A DNA stretch of 64,000 nt from Paenibacillus sp. JJ-223. Lineage in GTDB: Bacteria > Bacillota > Bacilli > Paenibacillales > Paenibacillaceae. Positions 1 through 8,489 of this stretch are shown here, piece after piece. Within the stretch, counting starts at the first letter, position 1. Every line of letters starts with the position of its first letter. The stretch covers positions 151,446 through 215,445 of the forward strand of contig NZ_CAKMMP010000012.1 of NCBI RefSeq assembly GCF_927798175.1. The letters are read 5' to 3'. The translations under genes were made by a program, and so were the position numbers. The notes beneath the pieces were generated by a model. It was not told the origin of the DNA. It saw only the letters and a list, made by a program, of their open reading frames with translations, and searched no databases.

Positions 1-1082
1 ACATAGGCCATCGTTTCATTGACGGCGAGCACGATATCCGTATCTTCCGATACGGCTTCACCCGGACGCAAAATGGTGGCGTCTCCGAGCAAAGAAGGCA
101 AATCAATGACCGGATTTTGATTGGCAGGCAAAATCTGTGTCATTCCGCTGTCGCCTGCAATGACAAAAACGGCCTCTTTCAAGGCTTTCTCCGGAGAACC
201 GAATGTTTCCAATACAGATTGAAGCTGCTGATCCAACTTTTTGACTCCACGAAGTCCAGTGGGACCTTTTTTATGTAACTCCCGGTCCAAGTCCGGCAAA
301 TAAACAAACAAAAAATCCGGCAATGTATTGGAGTGAATCAAATATTTTACGGCTTCAATAGCGAAGTCATTATGGATGCCCAACCGATTCGTTACACCGT
401 CCGGCAAGTTTTTTATCCCCTGAAACGGATTAGACAACGAACCCAGGGACAACAGGTCCGGCCCTTTCACATGAATCTCTTTCGGTAAAGAAGCAGGACC
501 TTGAATCCAATCGGGTATCGACAACTTATGATCGGACGCCCCCCTGTAAATCAGGCCGTTGATCGAACCAGACTTAAACCCTTGCCGGGCTAAGTCCTCA
601 TAGATCGTAGGCAAATCCTTGCTCAAATGACTCCCGTTCAAATGGATCAGCGCATCAGCAAGTACCCGATTCACTCCGAGCCTGAGCACTTCCATCGGTC
701 CGGTTCCATAGTTGATCATTCTCTTGGTTTCCGCAGAGTACCACGTCAGACCCGGCACACGGTGAATGTCCGGATACGCACCGGTAAGCAATGAGCTGTC
801 GATCGTGACGGACATCGTGGGAAAGGAACTGACCAGGTTTTTATAATATTGTCCGTGTTCGATCAGAAATTTTAATGTCGGAAGCTCCTGCTTGCCGATT
901 CCTTGGTCAATCGCCTGAACCATCAAAGAGTCTACCATCAGGAAAATGACTTTCTTCGCATTTTCTCCACTGGCGGAATTTATTCGCATCAAATCCTGTT
1001 CTTTGGGTTTCGAGTTCTGGCATCCGATCAGCATGATCGATATAAGGATCACAGGCCACATTCGAATCCCTTTTTTCTTCAT
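1..1082 (-). CDS. Alkaline phosphatase-superfamily lipoprotein (type I phosphodiesterase), C-terminus cut by window edge
   Basis: The frame is open from an ATG at 1082 to the window start, so the end of the protein is missing. It opens with KKKGIRMW, a hydrophobic stretch and the lipobox LIGC, so it should be a membrane-anchored lipoprotein on the outer face. Family signs are FLMVDS near residue 50 (first metal Asp), a SFPTMS block resembling the Thr/Ser nucleophile region, FVYLPDLDRELHKKGP (metal ligands) and AGDSGMTQ (the usual SDHGM-like site). The family hydrolyses phosphodiester or phosphonate bonds; the substrate is not readable. GGGGTGAACCGTT precedes the ATG. It lies alone on the minus strand. 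Confidence 0.82.
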   Translation of the reverse strand, partial: MKKKGIRMWPVILISIMLIGCQNSKPKEQDLMRINSASGENAKKVIFLMVDSLMVQAIDQGIGKQELPTLKFLIEHGQYYKNLVSSFPTMSVTIDSSLLTGAYPDIHRVPGLTWYSAETKRMINYGTGPMEVLRLGVNRVLADALIHLNGSHLSKDLPTIYEDLARQGFKSGSINGLIYRGASDHKLSIPDWIQGPASLPKEIHVKGPDLLSLGSLSNPFQGIKNLPDGVTNRLGIHNDFAIEAVKYLIHSNTLPDFLFVYLPDLDRELHKKGPTGLRGVKKLDQQLQSVLETFGSPEKALKEAVFVIAGDSGMTQILPANQNPVIDLPSLLGDATILRPGEAVSEDTDIVLAVNETMAY

Positions 1083-1169
1083 AACGGTTCACCCCTTTAT
1101 GTACATTGTGTCTTGAAATCTAGGGGGTATCCGAGGTTATTTTTTCCATTATGAACATAACCAAGATGA

Positions 1170-1313
1170 CAATTACATCCGTTCCGTGAAAAATATGGCT
1201 GGATTCAGCACAAATACAGCGTCTCGCGGCAAATCTCTCCCGCCGCACTGGACGAAATGATGGCCAATGGCAAGCCGGTACAGCGTGACCGCGTTACACA
1301 GGCGTTCCTATAG
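1170..1313 (+). pseudogene. Possible C-terminal remnant of a decayed gene
   Basis: A 47-codon open stretch without a good start runs from just after a TGA at 1167 to a TAG at 1311. It reads like a protein tail (...FREKYGWIQHK...PAALDEMMANGKP...QAFL), with balanced composition and good codon use. There is no upstream coding region in this frame and no ribosome binding site. It could be the end of a deleted or inserted-over gene, or chance. I cannot name the family. Confidence 0.3.
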
Positions 1314-1315
1314 AT

Positions 1316-1361
1316 GAAAAAAGCTCCTGAATCTCCAAATAAGGAAATTCAAGAGCTTTCT
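1316..1361 (-). terminator. Intrinsic terminator of tRNA-Leu
   Basis: Read on the minus strand, AAAGCTC..TGAA pairs with TTCA.GAGCTTT and is followed by a T-run, 15 bp beyond the tRNA 3' end. Confidence 0.75.
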
Positions 1362-1375
1362 TATGGTTGTATTGA

Positions 1376-1460
<85 letters not shown>

Positions 1461-1798
1461 ATATGTGGTATATCTCCGGAAATATCACGGCGACAAGGAA
1501 GAATATATCATAGAAACCGAAACTCTGTCAACACATTAACAGCCATGATGAACAGCAAAATGACGCGAAAGGAAATGGATGCTGTAGTCAGGCGACAAAC
1601 TATTTATTTGTCCATTCCATCAGCTGTTGAAACGGTGGTTACTTTTTTGTAACCGAAAAACGACAGCTTTTTCGCAAATTGAGCATAAAAAATGAGAATT
1701 CCGTTAACATGGCGGTGCAGATAACCGTTTCAGAACGATTTGACAATTTCGTATTTATGCAATATCATTTCAAATGGTTACAAAATATTCATTATTCA

Positions 1799-1921
1799 TG
1801 TGCCGAGTTTCATTAGTGAAAACGGGGGAACCATACCGGGTGAATTATTCCGATACATAGGAAATATAGGGAACCTTCTACCGAACCCTTAGCTAACTCC
1901 GTAGGCATCGAAGGGAGAACA
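1799..1921 (+). promoter_or_regulatory. c-di-AMP riboswitch (ydaO/yuaA class)
   Basis: The conserved blocks of this aptamer occur in order: GGGGGAACC, GGGTGAATT, an AGGGAACC-like segment, ACCGAACCC, TAGCTAACTCCGTAGGC and ATCGAAGGGAG. The class binds cyclic di-AMP and commonly sits in front of cell-wall hydrolase and osmolyte genes, as here. I see no terminator between aptamer and gene. The 3' aptamer end contains the GAAGGGAG that serves as ribosome binding site for the TTG start at 1929, which suggests control at translation, or by a terminator I cannot see. Confidence 0.88.
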
Positions 1922-1928
1922 TAACATT

Positions 1929-2393
1929 TTGAAAAAGCTTATCCTGTCCTTATTCGGCGCAGCCGTTTTATTTACTTCCGGTGCAACAGCAACCGAAGCA
2001 AGCAGCATCAATACCGTAGTCAACAGCATGACTGGCATTCCGTACAAGTGGGGCGGCACAACAATGGCCGGCTTCGATTGTTCCGGATTTATGAGATACC
2101 TGTTCAACAAATACAGCATCGAACTGCCGCGTACCTCGCAGGCACAAGCCAAGGCTGGCACCGCTGTTTCCAAAGCCAACCTTCGCACAGGCGACCTTGT
2201 ATTTTTCAACACCACTGGAAAAGGCATCTCTCATACAGGCGTGTATATCGGTGGAGGCAATTTCGCCCATGCTTCAAGCAGCAAAGGCGTCAGCATCACC
2301 AAATTGTCCAATCCTTATTTCAGCGACCGCTACGTCACTGCACGCCGCGTAACCGGCGAATTCATGTATAACAAAATGCTCGGAAAGATCTAA
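1929..2393 (+). CDS. Secreted NlpC/P60 peptidoglycan endopeptidase
   Basis: The protein is 154 aa and starts at TTG, 11 nt after GAAGGGAG. Residues 1-25 form a signal peptide (KK, hydrophobic LILSLFGAAVLF, then ATATEA). The rest is a single C40 domain: catalytic Cys51 in FDCSGF, His102 in SHTGVYIG and His114 in FAHAS. Such enzymes cut gamma-D-Glu to diamino-acid bonds in wall peptides. There are no SH3 or LysM wall-binding repeats, so it is the minimal form. The upstream c-di-AMP riboswitch links its expression to turgor and cell-wall state. It ends before a strong terminator at 2454. Confidence 0.93.
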   Translation: MKKLILSLFGAAVLFTSGATATEASSINTVVNSMTGIPYKWGGTTMAGFDCSGFMRYLFNKYSIELPRTSQAQAKAGTAVSKANLRTGDLVFFNTTGKGISHTGVYIGGGNFAHASSSKGVSITKLSNPYFSDRYVTARRVTGEFMYNKMLGKI

Positions 2394-2453
2394 ACGGCAC
2401 TGCACTTGTTCATTCAGAAAACTTGAGCAACATTGTACTCTAACCAAGAATGC

Positions 2454-2494
2454 CAAAAAAACCAGACAGGGCTCGAGCCTTGTCTGGTTTTTTT
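2454..2494. terminator. Bidirectional terminator
   Basis: A near-perfect palindrome (CCAGACAGGGCTC/GAGCCTTGTCTGG) is flanked by an A-run on the left and a T-run on the right. It serves the NlpC/P60 gene and the convergent carboxymuconolactone decarboxylase-family gene. Confidence 0.9.
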
Positions 2495-2517
2495 GGTGCA
2501 AATATGGGCGTATCGGA

Positions 2518-2847
2518 TTAATGCAGCGCCTTCTGAACCCTAAGAGCCCCTTGAGACAGGGCGTGTCCGCCTCCAACGGCTCCAGCGACGGCAACGGCCT
2601 CCAGTATTTCCTGATCGGAAGCTCCCTTGGCACGGGCCTCCTGCACGTGGTAGAGCGTGCACACTTCATTATTCGCAAACAATCCGATGCCCAGCGCGAT
2701 TAATTGTTTCGTTTTGGCGTCGATGGCGCCTGGCTGAAAACACTCGCCCGTAAATTCGTGATAGGACTTGACCACGCCGGGAAGCAAACCTTCCAATTCG
2801 CCAATCTGATCCTTGTACGCATGGACTTTATCGTTCATCAGTGTCAT
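2518..2847 (-). CDS. Carboxymuconolactone decarboxylase (AhpD-like) family protein
   Basis: The protein is 109 aa, an all-helical CMD domain. Its signature is ANNEVCTLYHVQEA with Glu61, Cys63 and His67. The paired CxxC of true AhpD peroxidase partners is absent, although a second Cys lies at 36. That places it with the single-domain CMD/YurZ-like proteins often linked to oxidative stress or small-molecule turnover; the substrate is unknown. GAGGGG precedes the ATG by 11 nt, and a second in-frame ATG lies three codons in. Confidence 0.85.
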   Translation of the reverse strand: MTLMNDKVHAYKDQIGELEGLLPGVVKSYHEFTGECFQPGAIDAKTKQLIALGIGLFANNEVCTLYHVQEARAKGASDQEILEAVAVAGAVGGGHALSQGALRVQKALH

Positions 2848-2978
2848 GTTGCAATCATCCCCTCACAGATAGGTTCCAGTCACTCACCGACCTTATCCTG
2901 TCTCCCGGAGCAGACAACTATGCCCAAACGTCCATGGTAAATCCAGTTAACCTCAGGAATAATCCTGATGGCAGACCG

Positions 2979-3197
2979 CTACTCCTTCAGCGGGCTTCGA
3001 CGGGGTTCGCTGAAACGTTGGAAGCTGTAATGGCGATCCAGCTTGACCACTCGCCGATTTTGACGGCGAATGAGAACCTGCTCATCGTCCCACGCAACGA
3101 CAATGCCTTTCACGTCGTTGGATTCCAACTCGTCGCGCACCACCCTCACTTTTTCTCCCGACAAGCGGAGCGCATTCAATTCTTCATCGCTAATCAT
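2979..3197 (-). CDS. Small conserved-type hypothetical protein (72 aa)
   Basis: This is a soluble, charged 72-residue protein. The middle (VKGIVVAWDDEQVLIRR) reads as beta strands of a small barrel, and the end is rich in Arg and Lys. A GAGG site lies 9 nt before the ATG. The next gene downstream on the strand, the CMD protein, starts 131 bp later. I do not recognise the family, and neighbouring genes give no functional hint. Confidence 0.6.
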   Translation of the reverse strand: MISDEELNALRLSGEKVRVVRDELESNDVKGIVVAWDDEQVLIRRQNRRVVKLDRHYSFQRFSEPRRSPLKE

Positions 3198-3261
3198 GAT
3201 TCATGGCCTCGACTTTCTATAAAATGATGGTCTGTATCTGTGCTAAACGGCAACGTGCTAC

Positions 3262-3296
3262 AAAAAGAGACCTAAATGAAATTCATTTAGGTCTCG
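3262..3296 (-). terminator. Intrinsic terminator
   Basis: GAGACCTAAATGAA pairs with TTCATTTAGGTCTC. On the minus strand it is followed by TTTTTG, and it lies 45 bp past the stop of the 3341-3670 gene. Confidence 0.85.
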
Positions 3297-3340
3297 CGTG
3301 ACTGCTGCCGTGTCATTCCTAAGTGGTTCCCTACTGAAAA

Positions 3341-3670
3341 TTATCGCTGAGCGTGCTCTTTGCTGTCGTTCTTCTCAAACCAGAAATCAAGCACCTTGGC
3401 GGACATCACGCGTGATTCCAGGTACTCCACTTGATGCGGCGTAAATTGTTCTTTCCAAGAGAAGGACAACTCTTCGCACAAGCCCACGATCGTCAGCAGC
3501 TCTGACCAGGCAACGTAGCGTTTGTACCAGAAAAACTGCGGATGTTCAATCATATAGGGATAAAGGTCATCAAATTCCGTATGTTTACAATCCAGGGCAC
3601 GTTCAAAATGAACTTTTGATTCAGCCAGCTTATCCATAAAAAACTGTTCTGTTGCCGGTTGGTTTCCCAT
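3341..3670 (-). CDS. Hypothetical helical protein (109 aa)
   Basis: The ATG at 3670 (MGNQPATEQ) was chosen over a longer open frame because AGGGAGAGGAGG lies just upstream. The protein is soluble and predicted helical, rich in Phe, Trp and Tyr (HPQFFWYKRYVAW). It has a single Cys pair region around DCKHTE and GLCEE. No motif identifies an enzyme. It lies between xpt and the terminator at 3262, possibly in one transcript with xpt (98 bp gap). Confidence 0.6.
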   Translation of the reverse strand: MGNQPATEQFFMDKLAESKVHFERALDCKHTEFDDLYPYMIEHPQFFWYKRYVAWSELLTIVGLCEELSFSWKEQFTPHQVEYLESRVMSAKVLDFWFEKNDSKEHAQR

Positions 3671-3768
3671 GGTGTTGCCTCCTCTCCCTAACATAACCCC
3701 ATTATAAAACAAATGCACGGTCATGCAAAGGTATAGTTAAGAAAAAATGAGTCTTTTCCTTCGAATGG

Positions 3769-4350
3769 TCAACATTCCGAATCGTCAAACTGCACGGTAC
3801 CGTTCTCCAGAGAACGGATCCGAACCAACGCTTCCACCGGAACGCCCAACTCGCGAATGGTGCGTGCGCCGGCCTGAAAGCATTTTTCCACCACGACTCC
3901 GAATCCGACCAGCTCAGCCCCCGAACGCTCTATAATTTTGATGATGCCGCGCGCGGCATCCCCATTGGCAATGATGTCGTCAATGAACAGGATTCGATCA
4001 TTTTCCCGGATGAACTCGCGGGATACCATTATATCGGTTACGATTCCTTTGGTAAAGGAAGGTACGCGCTCACAGTAGGCGTCTGGGTCAGCCAAAAGCG
4101 TTTTTTTGCGCCTTGCGAATACGAGCGGCACGCCAAGTTCGTGCGCTGTGGCAAAAGCGACCGGAATGCCCGACGATTCAACCGTAATGATCCGGGTTAC
4201 CCCGCTTTCGCGGAAACGTGCTGCAAATTCGCGTCCCATTTCCATCGTCAATTCCGTATCGATCTGATGGTTGAGCAGGGCGTCCAGCTTCAGAACCTGG
4301 TCCGAAATAACCACGCCTTCTTCCAAAATCCGTTGTTTCAATACTTCCAT
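3769..4350 (-). CDS. xpt: Xanthine phosphoribosyltransferase
   Basis: The protein is 193 aa, the usual length. It converts xanthine and PRPP to XMP in purine salvage. Markers are EVLKQRILEEG at the N-terminus, the VESSGIPVAFATA loop (about 58-69), VFARRKKTL, and the PRPP-binding motif ILFIDDIIANGDAA at about 120-133. In Bacillus xpt is usually paired with the xanthine permease pbuX behind a guanine riboswitch. Here neither a recognisable purine aptamer nor pbuX is present, so regulation differs or lies elsewhere. The next gene upstream is divergent. Confidence 0.95.
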   Translation of the reverse strand: MEVLKQRILEEGVVISDQVLKLDALLNHQIDTELTMEMGREFAARFRESGVTRIITVESSGIPVAFATAHELGVPLVFARRKKTLLADPDAYCERVPSFTKGIVTDIMVSREFIRENDRILFIDDIIANGDAARGIIKIIERSGAELVGFGVVVEKCFQAGARTIRELGVPVEALVRIRSLENGTVQFDDSEC

Positions 4351-4549
4351 GTTTTGACCTCCCAGCCTATCCTATGAGGTAAAAGTATCATACATCCTGC
4401 CCATAGTTCAAGCGAAATCGCCCCAGTCTTCATGACGAAGGAAAAAGTTGTCGACTCTACGCGCTTGTCATGACTTTTTCGGGTCAAGCATACCTTGTAC
4501 CATGGCACCCGCATGTCCAAACTAATTTGGTGCCTGAGAGGGGAAACGC

Positions 4550-5608
4550 ATGAAACAGGCTTTCCGGGTACTGCAGATCGCATTCACATACATCGGAACG
4601 GTTGTCGGCGCCGGCTTCGCGACAGGACAGGAAATATTGCAGTTTTTCACCCAGTTTGGCAAATGGGCCACCATCACCATCGGTTTATCCACCATACTGT
4701 TTGTCTGGCTGGGCACCAAAATGATGCTGATTGCCCACGATACCGAATCCCGCTCCTATGAGGATCTCAACAAGCATTTGTTCGGGCAGCAGGCAGGCAA
4801 ATGGATTACCTGGGTTACCCTCCTGGTCCTCATTGGCGTCAACAGCGTGATGCTTGCTGGCGCAGGCTCGGTATTCGTGGAGCATCTGGGGATGCATTAC
4901 CAAACCGGACTACTCATTACGCTGGTCGGTACATACCTTTTGCTTGGACGAGGCATACAAGCGATTCTGCAGATGAACAGCATCGTGGTGCCCATGATGC
5001 TTCTGTTGTCGTTGCTCATGATTGTCAGCACCATTCATCATCCAGCCGCCACGCGGTTCATTACGCTGACGACGGATGCTAATCCGGTTAGGGTCTGGCT
5101 ATCCCCCTTGCTGTATTCGTCATTTAACCTTGCCCTGGCTCAGGCGGTGCTCGTGCCGTTAGGCAGTCAGATCCGTGATCGTAACGTACTGAAGTGGGGC
5201 GGCATTGTAGGGGGCGTTGGCGTCGGTTTCATGCTGATGGCAGCACATTTTGCGATGTCGGCCTATATGCCTGGAATTACTCAATTCGAGATTCCGATGG
5301 GCAGCATTGCCTTTCAATTGGGATGGGTTGTGCAATCCATCTACGTGTCTCTGATTTTTATGGAAATCTTCAGCACGTTCGTTGCCGATATCTATGGCAT
5401 GACGCTCCAGCTTAAACAGCATGTCCAGGTTCCGCCCAAACTGCTTATCCTGACGATCATGTTGCTGTGTTACCTGCTCAGCCAATTGGGGTTCAGTTCA
5501 TTGCTTTCCGTTCTGTACCCGATCTTCGGCTGCCTCGCCCTGGTCTGGGCAACCAAATTGATCATGAACCATTGGGGAAGCTTTCGCAAAACCGGCAAGA
5601 ATCAATAA
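4550..5608 (+). CDS. YkvI-like membrane transporter (LeuT-fold type)
   Basis: The protein is 352 aa with about ten hydrophobic segments. The N-terminus YIGTVVGAGFATGQEILQFF, with a broken helix and Gly-rich turn, is the hallmark of YkvI-family permeases related to amino-acid/sodium symporters. The solute is unknown. Start: ATG preceded by GAGAGGGG. A GGCACC/GGTGCC stem (about 4505-4533) lies in the leader just before the ribosome binding site and might modulate translation. The gene is divergent from xpt. Confidence 0.82.
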   Translation: MKQAFRVLQIAFTYIGTVVGAGFATGQEILQFFTQFGKWATITIGLSTILFVWLGTKMMLIAHDTESRSYEDLNKHLFGQQAGKWITWVTLLVLIGVNSVMLAGAGSVFVEHLGMHYQTGLLITLVGTYLLLGRGIQAILQMNSIVVPMMLLLSLLMIVSTIHHPAATRFITLTTDANPVRVWLSPLLYSSFNLALAQAVLVPLGSQIRDRNVLKWGGIVGGVGVGFMLMAAHFAMSAYMPGITQFEIPMGSIAFQLGWVVQSIYVSLIFMEIFSTFVADIYGMTLQLKQHVQVPPKLLILTIMLLCYLLSQLGFSSLLSVLYPIFGCLALVWATKLIMNHWGSFRKTGKNQ

Positions 5609-5661
5609 AAGCAAAGGAGCGAAATAAACGGGCAGCAGACCCGGCATTTCGCTCCTTTGCT
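5606..5661. terminator. Terminator between convergent genes
   Basis: GCAAAGGAGCGAAAT pairs with ATTTCGCTCCTTTGC. The T-rich tail (TTTTATT) lies on the minus-strand side, so it mainly ends the glycosyltransferase transcript. Confidence 0.75.
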
Positions 5662-5703
5662 CATTGGCGGCTTTCCGTCGGCGGATCGCCTCCCGCTTTC
5701 GAT

Positions 5704-6849
5704 TCAATCTTCTATGCCGGAAGTCCGGCGATCCAATTGCAAATATAGCTTTTTCAGCTTATTGACGGATTGGCCCAAGGAGTACTCGGCCTTTGCCTTG
5801 GCACAGGCTGACCGGGCAAGCTCATACCGATAAGCAGGATCAAGCATGACTTTCTCCAATGCCTCGGCAAGCGCAAGCGGGTCTTCGGCAGGCACAAGCA
5901 GGCCATTGCTCCCATCCTCAATCTGCTCGGGAATCCCGCCCACGTCGGTGCCCACAAGCGCAAGACAGCTGAGCGCCGCTTCGGCGAACACAGATCCGAA
6001 CGCCTCTGCCCGCGATGGGAGGACGAAAATATCGAAAAACGGCATGAATTCCTCCGGATGCAGCGTGTACCCGTAAAATATGGTCTCATTGTAAATGCCG
6101 AGCCGCTGCGCCAGTTCTTCCAGATCGGGCCGGATCGGGCCATCCCCGATAATATGTAAAACATATTCATGGCCGCGCTCCTTCAGCTCGGCACATGCCT
6201 TGAACAAAATATCCAGCCCCTTCGCCGGAACGAGCCGGCAAACCGTAACCAGCTGCGGAATCGCATTATCATGCGGTATCGGCTTGAAGCGTTTCTCGTC
6301 AAATCCGTTCGGAATCACTCCGATCGCTTCGGGTTTCCGGAGCAGAGGTGTCAGATACGACCTGAACGAATTCGATACCGTCAGCAGCCGGTCCGCGTGA
6401 TGCTCCAGTTCGCCATAGATCGACAGCAGGAAACGATGCTCCGGTCCATCCGGTTCAATGCGCCCGTTCAGGATCAGCTCCCGTTCATAACTGGAGTGAA
6501 TCGTTTGAATAAGGGGCACCTGCGGAAAAACCTTTTTCATCGCAAGCCCGGCAATCGGGTGATGGGCATGGATCAGATCATAGGACTTCTGGATGCGCAG
6601 CTTGGTCCACCACAGATAGTCCCGGTAGGTTTGCATGTATTTTTGCACGATTGGACTGTCCCCGTATTGCGTCCAATCGAACGTTTCGAACCAGACTTCC
6701 TCCACGCCCTTGTTACGAATCCGTTTGGGCAGCGAAAACAGGTCCATCTCCCATCTTGGAGAAGTGAACCTCTCCTGCATATAGGGAACCATAGAGGATA
6801 CACCTCCGGGCTGTTCCGGAGGAAAGAATAGCGCCTGCAGCAATTTCAC
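5704..6849 (-). CDS. GT4-family glycosyltransferase
   Basis: A GTG start at 6849 (MKLLQALFFPPEQPGGVSS) with AAGGAAGGGGG just before it gives 381 aa; a longer frame to 6900 lacks such a site. It has a GT-B fold. The N-half carries the PGGV nucleotide-sugar loop and DLIHAHHPIAG. The C-half carries SRAEAFGSVFAEAALS (the E-x7-E motif) and GTDVGGIPEQI. It transfers a sugar from a nucleotide donor to a lipid or glycan acceptor, not identifiable here. It is solitary, not in a polysaccharide operon. Confidence 0.88.
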   Translation of the reverse strand: MKLLQALFFPPEQPGGVSSMVPYMQERFTSPRWEMDLFSLPKRIRNKGVEEVWFETFDWTQYGDSPIVQKYMQTYRDYLWWTKLRIQKSYDLIHAHHPIAGLAMKKVFPQVPLIQTIHSSYERELILNGRIEPDGPEHRFLLSIYGELEHHADRLLTVSNSFRSYLTPLLRKPEAIGVIPNGFDEKRFKPIPHDNAIPQLVTVCRLVPAKGLDILFKACAELKERGHEYVLHIIGDGPIRPDLEELAQRLGIYNETIFYGYTLHPEEFMPFFDIFVLPSRAEAFGSVFAEAALSCLALVGTDVGGIPEQIEDGSNGLLVPAEDPLALAEALEKVMLDPAYRYELARSACAKAKAEYSLGQSVNKLKKLYLQLDRRTSGIED

Positions 6850-6997
6850 CGTAAGTTTCCCCCTTCCTTGCATCGGTCTTTTCAGTATAACTTGAAACAT
6901 GATATATTGGAACGTATGTTTCAGTCAAAGAGAGTACGGCCTTTGTACGTTCCACCTTGCTAATCCCCTGTTTTTCATGAAAGGAGAATGTTTCGAA

Positions 6998-8398
6998 ATG
7001 GGCAAGCCCCAACTTCCCAATGCGTATGTACAATATATGCGGCAAATGCTTGGCAAAGAAGCAGATGCTTTTATCAACAGCTATCAACAGCCCCGCACAC
7101 ATGGATTGCGCTTCAATTCGCTCAAGGCAACCCCGGAACGATTGCAGCAGGTAACGGAGCTGTTCTCCCTTACTCCCGTGCCTTGGTGCGAATCGGGTTA
7201 TTATTATGACGAGAACCAACGGCCAGGCAAGCATGCATATCATGCAGCAGGCCTTTATTATATTCAGGAGCCTTCAGCGATGTCGGCCGTAGAAATGCTG
7301 AACCCCCAATCCGGCGAAACGATCCTTGACCTGGCGGCGGCACCGGGTGGAAAAACGACGCATATCGCCTCCCTCATCCAAGACCGGGGACTGCTGATCT
7401 CCAATGAAATCCATCCGGCCCGGGCCAAAATACTGGCCGAAAACGTGGAACGCATGGGACTGGCCTCCGTGGTTGTCACCTGCGCTGCGCCCGGCGAGCT
7501 GGCAGCCCGTTTCCCTGCAACGTTCGATCGCATCATGCTGGATGCCCCATGTTCGGGCGAAGGCATGTTCCGCAAGGACGCCGATGCAGTGACGGATTGG
7601 ACCGAGGATCTGGTCACGCTGTGCGTCAACAGGCAATGGGATATTTTGCAGGATGCATATACGATGCTGAAACCCGGCGGAACGATGGCTTACTCTACAT
7701 GTACTTTTAATCGCGAGGAAAACGAGGGCATGATGGAGCGATTGGTCGCTGCCTATCCGGACTTGACTCTTGTGCGTACAGAGCGAATTTGGCCTCATTT
7801 GAACCGCGGAGAGGGACACTTCGTTGCGATCCTGACCAAAGCGGAAGCACGACATGCAAACATCGGCGAATCGGAAGAAAGCATGTCCACAGCCAAACGT
7901 CATGGCAAAAAGGGGAAAGCCGGACGCCAAAATAACCCTGGCAAAGAAACGCAATCCGCCTGGGACGCGTTCATCGCCTGGAGCGACGAGCATATGCCGG
8001 ATCACGTTGTGCGAACGGGTCGCCCGCTCCTTTTCGGCGAAGCCTTGTATGCCCTGCCGGACAGCGGCGCGGCACTGCTCAGCGACGAGCGTTTGAGCGG
8101 CTTGAAGCTTCCGCGAGCCGGGCTGCATGTCGGCGACTGGAAAAAAGGGCGCTTTGAGCCTGCTCATGCTCTGGCCTTGTCCATTGCACCCGATGCGGCA
8201 GCCCGAATGCAGCATGTGACCCTGGAGGCGGACAGCGATCTGACAGCCGCTTATCTGCGTGGCGAGAGTCTGCCGGCGGATGCCGCGTTGAAAGGCTGGA
8301 CGCTGGTGACGGTGGATGGACTGCCGCTCGGATGGGGCAAAGCCAGTGGCGGACAGCTGAAGAACCGTCTGCCGAAAGGCTTGCGCCGCATGCAGTAA
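6998..8398 (+). CDS. RsmF-type rRNA (cytosine-C5) methyltransferase, paralogue 1
   Basis: ATG 6998 (MGKPQLPNAY, 466 aa) follows AAGGAG by 11 nt; the open frame extends further upstream without a site. It has a Rossmann SAM domain (DLAAAPGGKT, about 111-120) and two catalytic cysteines, Cys185 in DAPCSGEGMF and Cys235 in YSTCTF. This is the RsmB/Nop2/RsmF m5C mechanism. The C-terminal third (from about 310) carries a basic linker and a PUA-like RNA-binding region. A second, related gene lies at 11905-13542 on the other strand. The target base is inferred from the family only. Confidence 0.88.
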   Translation: MGKPQLPNAYVQYMRQMLGKEADAFINSYQQPRTHGLRFNSLKATPERLQQVTELFSLTPVPWCESGYYYDENQRPGKHAYHAAGLYYIQEPSAMSAVEMLNPQSGETILDLAAAPGGKTTHIASLIQDRGLLISNEIHPARAKILAENVERMGLASVVVTCAAPGELAARFPATFDRIMLDAPCSGEGMFRKDADAVTDWTEDLVTLCVNRQWDILQDAYTMLKPGGTMAYSTCTFNREENEGMMERLVAAYPDLTLVRTERIWPHLNRGEGHFVAILTKAEARHANIGESEESMSTAKRHGKKGKAGRQNNPGKETQSAWDAFIAWSDEHMPDHVVRTGRPLLFGEALYALPDSGAALLSDERLSGLKLPRAGLHVGDWKKGRFEPAHALALSIAPDAAARMQHVTLEADSDLTAAYLRGESLPADAALKGWTLVTVDGLPLGWGKASGGQLKNRLPKGLRRMQ

Positions 8399-8489
8399 GC
8401 CGTGTTCGGCTGGTATCAGCCTGTCTGCAAGACGGCACTGTTTTTTCAAAAATTCAATTTTTGATCATAGAGAACAGAAGGGTTGAATC

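Noticed and set aside
4351..4549. Guanine (purine) riboswitch upstream of xpt
   Set aside because: Searched the leader on the minus strand for the conserved TATAAT..ATGG..GTTTCTACC-like core; it is not present.
7274..8449. A 391-codon minus-strand frame opposite rsmF paralogue 1
   Set aside because: A shadow produced by codon bias; the plus-strand gene has complete catalytic motifs.
8398..8489. Terminator between rsmF paralogue 1 and the MBL gene
   Set aside because: GCCGT...ACGGC encloses a GGCTG/CAGCC hairpin and ends in TTTTTT, but the stem is long-looped and weak, so it is not listed as a feature.
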